NCBI GenBank assembly: GCA_030615435.1 | Contig: JAUWZH010000114.1 | Location: forward strand, 1-7,913 | Origin: Candidatus Brocadiaceae bacterium | GTDB lineage: Bacteria; Planctomycetota; Brocadiia; SM23-32 | DNA length: 7,913 bases | Direction: 5' to 3' | Part shown: in pieces, positions 1-6,359 of the stretch | How positions within the stretch are numbered: the stretch's first letter is position 1 | How the letters are laid out: each line of letters begins with the position of its first letter | Notes under the pieces: generated by a model | Databases searched by the model: none | The model's input: only the letters and a program-made list of their open reading frames with translations | Told to the model about the DNA's origin: nothing | Position numbers and translations under genes: made by a program

Positions 1-24
1 TCACGGATTTGTGCGTGTGACGAT

Positions 25-619
25 TCAGTCTATTTCGTGCGTGTCGTAATAATTGATGCTGAAACCGTTCACCTCAAGAACGTTCACCAGGCGGCAGGGC
101 GGGTCTTTCGGGACTTGTTCAGGGCCAGCCCAATCCCTGAAACCGATGTCACCGATTTTCCGGTCGCGATGATTCTCATCAATCGTGTTCCAGCCGTCCC
201 AGATGCAGTAGCCGTCCGCCCCGCGTTCAAGGAAAGAGCGCATCATCCGGCGAAAGGCCGCCAGGTCGTCGTGGTAGAGCACCTACGGGTAAAGGCATGG
301 AATCAGGCGGATCAAGGATACCGTAAGGCGGCGTCACGAAAGTCCGACAGCACAGATCACGCGTCAGGCGCACGCGGATACACCCCGTGCGGCTGGCCCC
401 GTACAGACCGAGCCAGATGCGGTGGGGGCCCCGCACGCCCAGCCGGAGGGTCACGGGCAGCGGCTTCGTGGCGTGGCCGCATCCGAGGAAAACACCCTCG
501 AACGCATCGGTCCGATACGGAACCGCCCGCCAGCGACCGGGGGCGCTCCTGGTTCCCACGGGCCCGGACACAACGTGCTTGTCGAGGCAACTGATCAATG
601 TGACCGGCGAGGCATTCAT
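25..619 (-). pseudogene. Broken glycoside-hydrolase-like protein (N-terminal domain and C-terminal barrel end only)
   Basis: Two pieces of one gene appear to survive. The 5' piece starts with ATG at 619-617 behind a strong Shine-Dalgarno (GGAGG at 631-627, 7-base spacer). It encodes about 95 protein-like residues, including 'GRWRAVPYRTDAFEG' and 'GPHRIWLGLYG' and ending near 'VRLTRDLCCRTF' at about position 335. This looks like the small beta domain at the front of some planctomycete barrel proteins. The 3' piece (282-25, TGA stop) is in another frame and reads 'FRRMMRSFLERGADGYCIWDGW', then 'KIGDIGFRDWAGP'; this resembles the last strands of a TIM barrel, where 'GADG..iWD' is typical. A TAG at 285-283 sits just before it, and a frame change lies near 335-285. 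The central barrel is missing, so a functional enzyme is unlikely. It is the second gene of an operon with the metallo-hydrolase upstream. Family identity is from memory of pattern and is uncertain; an assembly error could also give this picture. Confidence 0.55.
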
Positions 620-635
620 TCTTGTTCCTCCATTC

Positions 636-1499
636 TCAGAGCTCTAAGACCAACCCGTCATAGGCCAGCGTGATGCCCTTCTCGCGCAGCCTATCGCCAA
701 CCTCATCGTACGGCTCGACGTGCCGCACGCTCACGTGGTCAGCGACAATCACCGCGTCCTGCGCCAGGAGGCCTGCTCTGCGAAACTCAGCAATAGTCTC
801 ATCGAACATGGCCCAGTTCTGATGACCGGAAGTGGCCGGATCGATCTGCCGCGGCCCAAAAGTTGCGTCAAGAATGGCCACATCGAACCGGTAGTTCGAG
901 AGCATCTCGAAGGTCTCCGGCAACATGTAGGAGGAATCAAGCCCGTAGAAAAGCACCTTGCTGTTGCGTTCGATAATGAAGTTGAGCGCCTGTTGCTCTA
1001 GAATCGAATGCCTCTTGTCGATGAAGTGGTTGGCCAGAACCGCCGTCACCCTGGCGTCACCTACGGCAACCGTCATCCCGGGTGCCAGAACCTTAACGAG
1101 AAGGTTGAAGGCATTATGGGCCGCCACGAACCTTCCCGACGCAGCGTCCCATCGATTGCCGGCGCAGAACTCCAGGGCGTCCTTCACCATCGTGTTCCCG
1201 TAGACGGTCAGCCGGTGCGGCAGGTTTTCGCCGAAACGCATTATCTCAAGCGGGCGGAAATGGTCATGATGACCGTGAGTGATAAGCAGGTGGCGAATCG
1301 AATCTCTGTCAATCCCAAACATCTCGAGCGCCTGGGCCGCGTGGTTGGTGAAGTCAATCAACATGTCCGGTGCGATGAAAAGTGAAGTAAACCGGCGAAG
1401 GTCTTTTCCTCCTGATCCTGCGGATTCGTGGCAATCCCAATTGGCGTCGCCACCGCCAGTGCCGAGAAAGCGGATAAGATGTCTGTGCACTTGAGTCAC
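636..1499 (-). CDS. Metallo-beta-lactamase-fold hydrolase (PhnP-like)
   Basis: A 287-residue cytoplasmic protein with the full metal-binding set of the metallo-beta-lactamase superfamily. Residues 11-17 (FLGTGGG) are the entry beta strand and loop typical of PhnP/RNase Z-like members. The signature HxHxDH is at 75-80 (H75, H77, D79, H80), within 'LLITHGHHDHF'. Further ligand candidates are H158 ('LANHF'), D188 ('YGLDSS') and H255 ('VADHV'). D211 ('ILDATFG') and H226 are also conserved-looking. Such proteins bind two metal ions and usually hydrolyse phosphodiester or ester bonds; the substrate here cannot be told. PhnP itself cleaves cyclic phosphoribosyl phosphate, but no phn genes are present, so that role is not supported. 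The start is GTG at 1499-1497, chosen because GGGAG lies 6 bases upstream. It is the first gene of a two-gene operon, ending with TGA 16 bases before the ATG of the broken hydrolase-like gene. No frameshift or missing key residue is seen. Confidence 0.9.
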   Translation of the reverse strand: MTQVHRHLIRFLGTGGGDANWDCHESAGSGGKDLRRFTSLFIAPDMLIDFTNHAAQALEMFGIDRDSIRHLLITHGHHDHFRPLEIMRFGENLPHRLTVYGNTMVKDALEFCAGNRWDAASGRFVAAHNAFNLLVKVLAPGMTVAVGDARVTAVLANHFIDKRHSILEQQALNFIIERNSKVLFYGLDSSYMLPETFEMLSNYRFDVAILDATFGPRQIDPATSGHQNWAMFDETIAEFRRAGLLAQDAVIVADHVSVRHVEPYDEVGDRLREKGITLAYDGLVLEL

Positions 1500-1607
1500 T
1501 GATATCTCCCGGGAGAACGCATGCGCATCGCGGCGCCGGCCCCCGCACAGTAGTTCGCCATCCGCTGTTCACCAGCGACCACACGGCGCAGCGGCCATGT
1601 GATGAGA

Positions 1608-1636
1608 AATGTATGCTGTTGACCCGCCTGTGTCAA
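1608..1636 (-). promoter_or_regulatory. Sigma70-like promoter of the metallo-hydrolase operon
   Basis: On the minus strand a perfect -35 TTGACA (1636-1631) is followed by a 17-base spacer and TACATT (1613-1608, 4 of 6 matches to TATAAT). Transcription would begin near 1600, leaving a leader of about 100 bases before the GTG at 1499. No competing gene lies between. It is a motif reading only; the -10 is weak. Confidence 0.5.
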
Positions 1637-2341
1637 TGGTCATGTGCGCGCGGTTTGAGAAAAGAGGCGAAAACCCGAGACATACTATAAGCGCCGCGAA
1701 CGACAGCGGATGCCAGCCCTTCTTGCGCAACCACAGCTCAGCCTCTTCAAATATGGTCAGGGCGCCACGCCTCCAGAGGCGTACAAGGCCACCGCCGGCG
1801 AAGCATCATTGAATGCTGCGTGGGCTGGCTCAAAGAATGTCGGCGACTCGCCACACGATTCGAAAAACTGGCCGTCAACTTCGTGGCCATGGCAAAAGTG
1901 GCAATCATCCAGAGAATTCTCAGAATCCTTTTCCCAGAGAGCGCTTGGCCCCAAACCGATCTGCGGACCCCATTGCCACGTGAGCCACCGCTGGCAAGCA
2001 CCATGAGCTGTAAGCTCCCTGCCCTGTGTCTTTGATCTATCCGGGCTTACATCCAACGCATACTTCCCATATTTGGCGACAGAGCTGTCCTTGTAAACAT
2101 TGTGAGAGATGTAGACTCTTGTCGCCCGCGCTAGACGTCTCATAGCCATGGCGATGCAGTGCACCAAGCTGTGAACCCGCGACCTTTTGCATCCAGGGAT
2201 GTGTGGAGAGCACTGTGGCCACTATGAGGGCAGGGAACACGAAGGATCGGGAGTGACGTTGGCGGGCGTGGTGCGTTAGCGTTCGCCCCGGGGGTGTCGC
2301 GGCGGCCATTAGGTGCGGGAAGATCGCCTGCACGCAGAGGC
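1637..2341. other. Gene-poor stretch with decayed mobile DNA
   Basis: About 700 bases between the metallo-hydrolase promoter and the stop of the large exported protein. The only recognisable content is a transposase tail on the plus strand (about 1773-1933, listed separately). Open frames on both strands in 1934-2341 have no recognisable motif, no good Shine-Dalgarno and no consistent protein character, so I call none of them genes. I see no strong intrinsic terminator with a T run and no clear terminal inverted repeats of an insertion sequence. Confidence 0.5.
1773..1933 (+). pseudogene. IS5-family transposase, C-terminal remnant
   Basis: The frame read from 1793 to 1933 gives 'RRSIIECCVGWLKECRRLATR' followed by 'FEKLAVNFVAMAKVAIIQR', then 'ILRILF'. 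This matches the C-terminal end of IS5-type DDE transposases, where 'iiERc.gwLK..RRlaTRyeKla.nFlam.kla.i.r.LR' closes the catalytic domain. The glutamate in 'IIE' would be the E of the DDE triad. The usual Arg after it ('ER') is Cys here. Just upstream 'PEAYK' (1773-1787) fits the expected preceding segment but lies in another frame, so a frameshift falls at about 1788-1793. Nothing convincing remains of the N-terminal two thirds, the usual stop after the tail is lost (the frame runs to 2035), and terminal inverted repeats are not apparent. It is a dead fragment. Confidence 0.7.
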
Positions 2342-5300
2342 TTACTGCTCTGGTGCCAGGAGCTTGAGGCGGTAGACGCGTGCCCAGTGGGGGGGCAGTT
2401 TGTCCTCAAACGCGCGACCATCCTCCAGCTCTATCTTCCTCGGCGGTTCAAAGCGGAGGGCAACCTCGCGGGCGCGTTCGTCGTTGCCGAGTTCGAACCT
2501 GGCCTCGACCGCTTCGCGGTTTGTGTTCACCACGATGAGGTACCGCTCGGTCCCGACGCGCCGCTCGCCCACCTGAAGCCCGGCCCCTGCCGGGGTGACG
2601 CGAACCGTGCGGCGCTGATCCTCGGCGGTGAAGACCGGTCCCATCAGCCGAAGCTCCGTCGCCAGCCCGCGTGTCAGCTCCACGATCCGGTCGTCCTGGG
2701 GGTCGTGCTCGTTCGCAACGATGTAGAGGTACGCGCCGGTCCCGCCGTAGATCGCGGACAGATAGGCGAACGCGCGCACGTCCCAAATGCCGACGTGAGG
2801 GTCCTGTAACAAGACGAGGCTGGTGAACAGGCCGGTCTGACCACGCACGGCCCGCTCGCGCGCGTAGTCCGCCAGCAGCTTGCGCACCGGCGAGTACACC
2901 CAGTGCGAGAACGGAACCATGCTGATAGGCGCCACGGGCCCGCCGTCATGCACCTGGTCGAGCCAACTGCCGCTGTTGTGGTACTCGACCAACACGGGCC
3001 GCTCGGGATATGCGAGCCATTCGGGACGATTGAAGCTCTTTGCAGTCCCTCGATAGACCTCGCCGCCGATCAGAACGAGAAAAGTGGGGCTTGCCTTGAA
3101 CCAATCGATCAGCTTCCGCCGCTCGTCGTCCTCAGCGGGAATCCATATGAGGGGGGCTGCGTAGACGCCGGCCGCGTAAAGGTCCGTGAAGAGCTTGCGG
3201 ACGGATACGTCTTCGCAGCCGTGCGCCACGTCGTCGGCCCCGCAGTTGACCTTGGCCGCGTTGAATCCCAGGCGCGGCGTCCTCATGTAGCCGCGGCCGG
3301 CGTTCTTCACGCTCAGGGAGGCGACGACGGCAAAGAACGGCCGGCTGTTGACTTCAAGATACCCTCGCCGGTCCACGCGCACTGTCTCGATCGGCGGCGC
3401 CTTTCGTGGCTCGGGTCGGGGTATGCGACCGATACGACAACGAGACGCGCCGAGCGCGCGGCCCCGCTCGTCCAGCGCTTCGACCACGATCCAGTGGCTG
3501 GCGGTCGGTTCAGGGTTCACCGTCACGCCGCCGACCGGCACGTCGAGCCGGACAGGCTCCCCCGCGCGGGCGGCGACGACAACGCCGTCCCCCACGCGGC
3601 GGCCCCGCCAGTCTTCCACGTGGGCGCGCAGGTCCAGGATGAGCGCCGGGTCCGCCGCGCCGAGCCACGTGTAGATCTGCGCCGTGGGCTCGTCGCCATA
3701 GAGAAACGGCTCGTACGTCCACAGTGTGAGCAGGGGAGAGACGGTGACGGGCAGCGCAAGCTGCGCGAGGGCCGCTCCGTGCTCGCCCTCCACGCGGACA
3801 CTGAGTCGCTGCAGGCCGCTCTGGCGCAGCGGGACGTCAAGCCGGTGGCGATGCCGGCCGGGCGCCAGCGTGATCGGCAGCCTGACGGCCCCGTCTGCTC
3901 CTGTGCCGCACAGCACGTACGCCTGCCTGGCCTCCGCCCCGCGCCACGAGAGCGTGACCTCAACCTGCGCGTCGCCCCACGGCAGACTGTTCTCCAACGC
4001 GTAGGGAGGAATGGCGTCGCGGTGCGGGTGCTCGCTCAGGACACGGACGCGCTCGATGGCGAGCTGAGCGGGCTGCTGCGCCGGCGAAAGGAAGACCAGA
4101 CGGCCGAACTTCCGCTCGCGCGCGTACGTCGGCGAGCTGCACGCGACCCGGTCGCCTTGCCGCCGACAGACGTTGATGCGCCAGGTCCCCGGCCGGGGCG
4201 CCGTCTCCTGGATGGTGTCGAACGGAATGCGGATGCTCCACGCGGGTTCCGAGTCCGTCTTCGCAGCTCTGACGCTTGGCGGCGGGAGCGGCTGGCGCTG
4301 GAGGAAGAACGCGGCATCCCGGGGAGCGCCCAGCGCGCGCTCATTGCGTGTCAGTGCCCAGGAGAACTTGCTTCGCCCGTCCGCCGAGAACTGGAAGCGA
4401 TAGAAATCCGCCGCATGCGGCGAGTCGAATGGCTTGCGATCGTACGGGGCGATGAGCAGTTCGAGAAGCTCGTCATCGGCCGGCCTGAAGTCGGTCTCGA
4501 CCAGGAGCGCGTCGCGCAGCAAGACGACTCTCAACGGGAGAGGATCCCCCAGCGGCCGTCCCCTGCCGCCGCTATCGAACAGCGGGACCCGGAGGCGCGC
4601 CGCCCCGGATACCGCCCGGTCGGGCGCGACGGGGATGTCCGCGGCGAGGACGTCCAGGCCGCGCTTCTCCAACTCGGCGACGGTCGAGGCGACCTCGGCC
4701 ACCACCAGATCGTCCACGCACAGTGTCGTGGCCGGACCCGCCGAACGGAGGTCAACTTTGACCTCGACGTAGCGGACCGGCTTCTCCGGGACATAGACGG
4801 TCTGGGCGAGGGTCCACTCACCCTTTCCCCGGCTGAGGTCTATCTGGGGCCTGTTGCGGCTGATCTCGGCCTTCGTGCCGTCCGTGTGCCGGACATTGGC
4901 AATCCCGAATTCGGCCCAGATAGAGCGCTTGGAGGCTCCCACGTGCTCGGGCAGCGGCTCCGCGCCGTCAATGCGGCTCCAGACGGCGAACAGGATTGGC
5001 TTCGGCTCGGTCTGCAGCAGGTCCACGCGCTGCCAGACGGCGGAGGTCGTCAGGTCCGCGCCGAACAGCCTCAGGCCGTAATGGCCGGTGCGCGCGGCCC
5101 CCTCGTCGCGACTCGCGGGCACGAAGGTCCCGCGCTTTGTGGTCTTATAGTGGGCCTTCTCCCAGTCGGCGAGTTGATCCTCGCCAATCGGCAGCCAGCC
5201 CTGCGCCGCCTCGTCCCCGGCGCCCGCGAACTCAAAACCGGGGTTCACGGCCAGGTTCACCTGGCGTGTGGGATCGGGCGGTTCCTCTTCGGGCTCGACA

Positions 5301-5443
5301 GCCAGAGAAGGCCACGAGGCCAGACACAGCAACAGAAGGACGACGCCTCGGCACACGACGGGCACGCCGCCCGCGCTGCAGCGGCGGAAGACCCCGAAGG
5401 GGAACACATTGTTGCGAGAACTGGAAGGCACAGAGCTTTGCAT
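2342..5443 (-). CDS. Secreted multi-domain carbohydrate-binding / glycoside-hydrolase-like protein
   Basis: A 1033-residue exported protein. The start is ATG at 5443-5441, because GGAG lies 7 bases upstream; the same frame extends to an ATG at 5536, but no ribosome site is seen there. A signal peptide ends near residue 48: basic 'FRR' and 'CRG', hydrophobic 'VVLLLLCLASW', cleavage after 'SLA'; the Cys does not sit in a proper lipobox. Domains in order: a CBM4/9-like sandwich at about 64-250 ('NLAVNPGFEF', 'YGLRLFG', 'VDDLVVAEV'); a CBM9-like domain at about 285-452 ('DALLVETDF', 'DFYRFQF', 'WSIRIPFDT', 'FGRLVFL'); beta-rich segments at 465-670; a TIM-barrel-like domain at about 686-935, opening with 'GYLEVNSRPFF' and closing with 'VRAFAYLSAIYGGTGAYLY'; and a C-terminal beta domain at 945-1030 ('YLIVVNTNREAVEARFEL'). 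It probably binds and perhaps cleaves a polysaccharide outside the cytoplasm. The usual 'DEP' after strand 4 is replaced by 'GGEV' (E795), so activity is uncertain. No clear promoter is seen; it lies 182 bases after tRNA-Asp on the same strand. Confidence 0.85.
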   Translation of the reverse strand: MQSSVPSSSRNNVFPFGVFRRCSAGGVPVVCRGVVLLLLCLASWPSLAVEPEEEPPDPTRQVNLAVNPGFEFAGAGDEAAQGWLPIGEDQLADWEKAHYKTTKRGTFVPASRDEGAARTGHYGLRLFGADLTTSAVWQRVDLLQTEPKPILFAVWSRIDGAEPLPEHVGASKRSIWAEFGIANVRHTDGTKAEISRNRPQIDLSRGKGEWTLAQTVYVPEKPVRYVEVKVDLRSAGPATTLCVDDLVVAEVASTVAELEKRGLDVLAADIPVAPDRAVSGAARLRVPLFDSGGRGRPLGDPLPLRVVLLRDALLVETDFRPADDELLELLIAPYDRKPFDSPHAADFYRFQFSADGRSKFSWALTRNERALGAPRDAAFFLQRQPLPPPSVRAAKTDSEPAWSIRIPFDTIQETAPRPGTWRINVCRRQGDRVACSSPTYARERKFGRLVFLSPAQQPAQLAIERVRVLSEHPHRDAIPPYALENSLPWGDAQVEVTLSWRGAEARQAYVLCGTGADGAVRLPITLAPGRHRHRLDVPLRQSGLQRLSVRVEGEHGAALAQLALPVTVSPLLTLWTYEPFLYGDEPTAQIYTWLGAADPALILDLRAHVEDWRGRRVGDGVVVAARAGEPVRLDVPVGGVTVNPEPTASHWIVVEALDERGRALGASRCRIGRIPRPEPRKAPPIETVRVDRRGYLEVNSRPFFAVVASLSVKNAGRGYMRTPRLGFNAAKVNCGADDVAHGCEDVSVRKLFTDLYAAGVYAAPLIWIPAEDDERRKLIDWFKASPTFLVLIGGEVYRGTAKSFNRPEWLAYPERPVLVEYHNSGSWLDQVHDGGPVAPISMVPFSHWVYSPVRKLLADYARERAVRGQTGLFTSLVLLQDPHVGIWDVRAFAYLSAIYGGTGAYLYIVANEHDPQDDRIVELTRGLATELRLMGPVFTAEDQRRTVRVTPAGAGLQVGERRVGTERYLIVVNTNREAVEARFELGNDERAREVALRFEPPRKIELEDGRAFEDKLPPHWARVYRLKLLAPEQ

Positions 5444-5580
5444 CGCGCATCTCCAAACGCAAGCGAATGGGACGGCCCGCCAGGGCGGACAGGTCGCGCC
5501 CAGGCGAGCCTGCCCTATGCCGAAATCGGTCATCAAATGCTGACTCTATCGGTACACGGCCCCAAAACTGCCCCCTGAAG

Positions 5581-5615
5581 AAAAACGGCGCGAGTCGTAA
5601 CTGCTTCCCGTGCCG
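5581..5615 (-). terminator. Possible weak terminator after tRNA-Asp
   Basis: On the minus strand CGGCACG (5615-5609) can pair with CGCGCCG (5592-5586) with one A-C mismatch across a 16-base loop, followed at once by TTTTT (5585-5581). It sits 11 bases after the tRNA CCA, where a terminator would be expected. The stem is short and broken, so read-through into the large gene downstream remains possible. Confidence 0.3.
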
Positions 5616-5625
5616 CGGGTTATGG

Positions 5626-5702
5626 TGGCGAGGCCGAGGAGACTCGAACTCCCAACCTTCGGATCGACAGTCCGATGCTCTAGCCAATTGAGCTACGGCC
5701 CC
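5626..5702 (-). tRNA. tRNA-Asp (anticodon GUC)
   Basis: A complete cloverleaf can be folded. The acceptor is GGGGCCG (5702-5696) with CGGCCTC (5636-5630), having one G-U pair. The D stem is GCTC/GAGC. The anticodon stem is TCGGA/TCCGA around the loop CTGTCGA (5670-5664), with anticodon GTC at 5668-5666. The T stem is GGGAG/CTCCT with loop TTCGAGT. The discriminator base is G (5629), an aspartate identity element, and the 3' CCA is encoded (5628-5626). It decodes GAC and GAU. It stands alone, with a strong promoter directly upstream. Confidence 0.96.
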
Positions 5703-5723
5703 GCCTTCGGACTGCAACACCGC

Positions 5724-5753
5724 ATTCTACGGGGGGACAACTCGTCCTGTCAA
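5724..5753 (-). promoter_or_regulatory. Sigma70 promoter of tRNA-Asp
   Basis: A perfect -35 TTGACA (5753-5748), an 18-base spacer and TAGAAT (5729-5724, 5 of 6 matches). Transcription would start near 5717, about 15 bases before the mature tRNA 5' end. The quality and placement fit a highly expressed stable RNA. Confidence 0.75.
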
Positions 5754-6162
5754 GTTCATCAGCTCAGCTTGACTGGAGAGGGTAACCGCCTGGGTGCAAG
5801 CGGTCCGGCGGCGAGGCTCTGCTGTCACCATGTGCGCGCCGTGCGGCGCCTGGAGTTCGCTTCGGCACGGGAGTGTGGCTGCGCTGCTACTACAACTTTC
5901 ATCCGGCCGCGTATGGCGCTGTGATTCGGGCGCGAGGTCAGGACGCCGGCCATGCAGGCTGGTCTGGTCGCCAAGCGGCTGACGCTGCGGGGGTGTTCAC
6001 GGCCACAGCGCTTCCGTTGTTGCTCGTTCGGATCGGGCGCTTCCGTGCCATATACGCCCGTTTCACGCCGGACAGGTCGACCCGCAACACTTCCCGGCGG
6101 AAGCACCGCGTCGACGCCGGTCAGGCGTGAACTTCGGAAGGGAGCGGCCCGGGACGTCGCCC
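5754..6162. other. Intergenic stretch without a supported gene
   Basis: About 400 GC-rich bases between the divergent tRNA promoter and the putative kelch promoter. Frames are open on both strands, but their translations are rich in Arg, Ser and Pro, lack motifs and have no good ribosome sites. The one local structure seen is a palindrome at 5945-5963 (GCCGGCC, loop ATGCA, GGCTGGT, with G-U pairs), which could be a REP-like element. No copy of it is seen elsewhere in the window. Confidence 0.4.
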
Positions 6163-6190
6163 TTGCTATTCCCGCCGAAGCCGGTACACT
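6163..6190 (+). promoter_or_regulatory. Possible promoter of the kelch gene
   Basis: TTGCTA (6163-6168), a 16-base spacer and TACACT (6185-6190), each with 4 of 6 consensus matches. If used, transcription starts near 6197 and leaves a leader of about 160 bases before the ATG at 6360. This is a weak motif-level call in GC-rich DNA, where AT-richer hexamers of this kind stand out. Confidence 0.35.
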
Positions 6191-6194
6191 ACGG

Positions 6195-6300
6195 GCGAGC
6201 GTGTGGCTCGCGGGCCTGCTCATGCGGGATTGCGGGGTCCTTCGCATGGGATCGGCCTTGCGGGAGAGGCTGCGAGGCGTGACGTGCCGAGGCGTTCGGC
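6195..6300 (+). promoter_or_regulatory. Three-hairpin candidate leader upstream of the kelch gene
   Basis: Three local hairpins lie between the putative promoter and the ribosome site. The first is GCGAGC-GTGTG-GCTCGC (6195-6211), a perfect 6-bp stem. The second pairs CATGCG (6221-6226) with CGCATG (6243-6248) and holds an inner stem GGAT/GTCC (6227-6230 with 6237-6240) around TGCGGG. The third is GCCGA-GGCGT-TCGGC (6286-6300). No known riboswitch class is recognised. Chance pairing is possible in such GC-rich sequence. Confidence 0.3.
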
Positions 6301-6359
6301 CGAGACGCGAGCGCCCGTTGAAGGAAGCACGAAGAGGCAACGGAAAGGCAGGATCGACG

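Noticed and set aside
1757..2167. Minus-strand frame of 136 residues over the transposase remnant
   Set aside because: Its C-terminal half ('DGQFFESCGESPTFFEPAHA') is the antisense of the IS5 transposase tail, which reads well on the plus strand.
2173..2186. tRNA-like string AAGGTCGCGGGTTC on the minus strand, as if a tRNA 3' half or attachment site
   Set aside because: The T-arm does not close (sequence continues ACAGC), no anticodon arm or acceptor can be folded, and no duplicate is seen.
5444..5536. Earlier in-frame start for the exported protein
   Set aside because: No ribosome site at 5536; a 31-residue extension would bury the signal peptide, while ATG 5443 has GGAG at the right distance.
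2903..5578. Very long plus-strand open frame (891 residues) opposite the exported protein
   Set aside because: It is the antisense of 2342-5443. The translation is Arg-rich, has no domain motifs, and arises from high GC at third codon positions of the real gene.
5232..5720. Minus-strand frame containing 'VAQLARASDCRSEGWEFESP'
   Set aside because: This is the sense-strand translation of the tRNA-Asp gene continuing into leader and coding DNA; it is a classic false protein.
5610..5924. Plus-strand frame reading 'RRLELPTFGSTVRCSSQLSYGP'
   Set aside because: This is the antisense translation of the tRNA-Asp gene, a well-known spurious ORF pattern.
5825..6340. Minus-strand open frame of 171 residues in the intergenic region
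   Set aside because: Arg/Ser/Pro-rich with no motif, no ribosome site, and overlapping the kelch leader in antisense; consistent with chance at high GC.
5952..6359. N-terminal extension of the kelch gene to an upstream start
   Set aside because: The added 136 residues are Arg/Gly/Pro-rich without motifs, and the ATG at 6360 has a proper Shine-Dalgarno and begins the conserved-looking protein.
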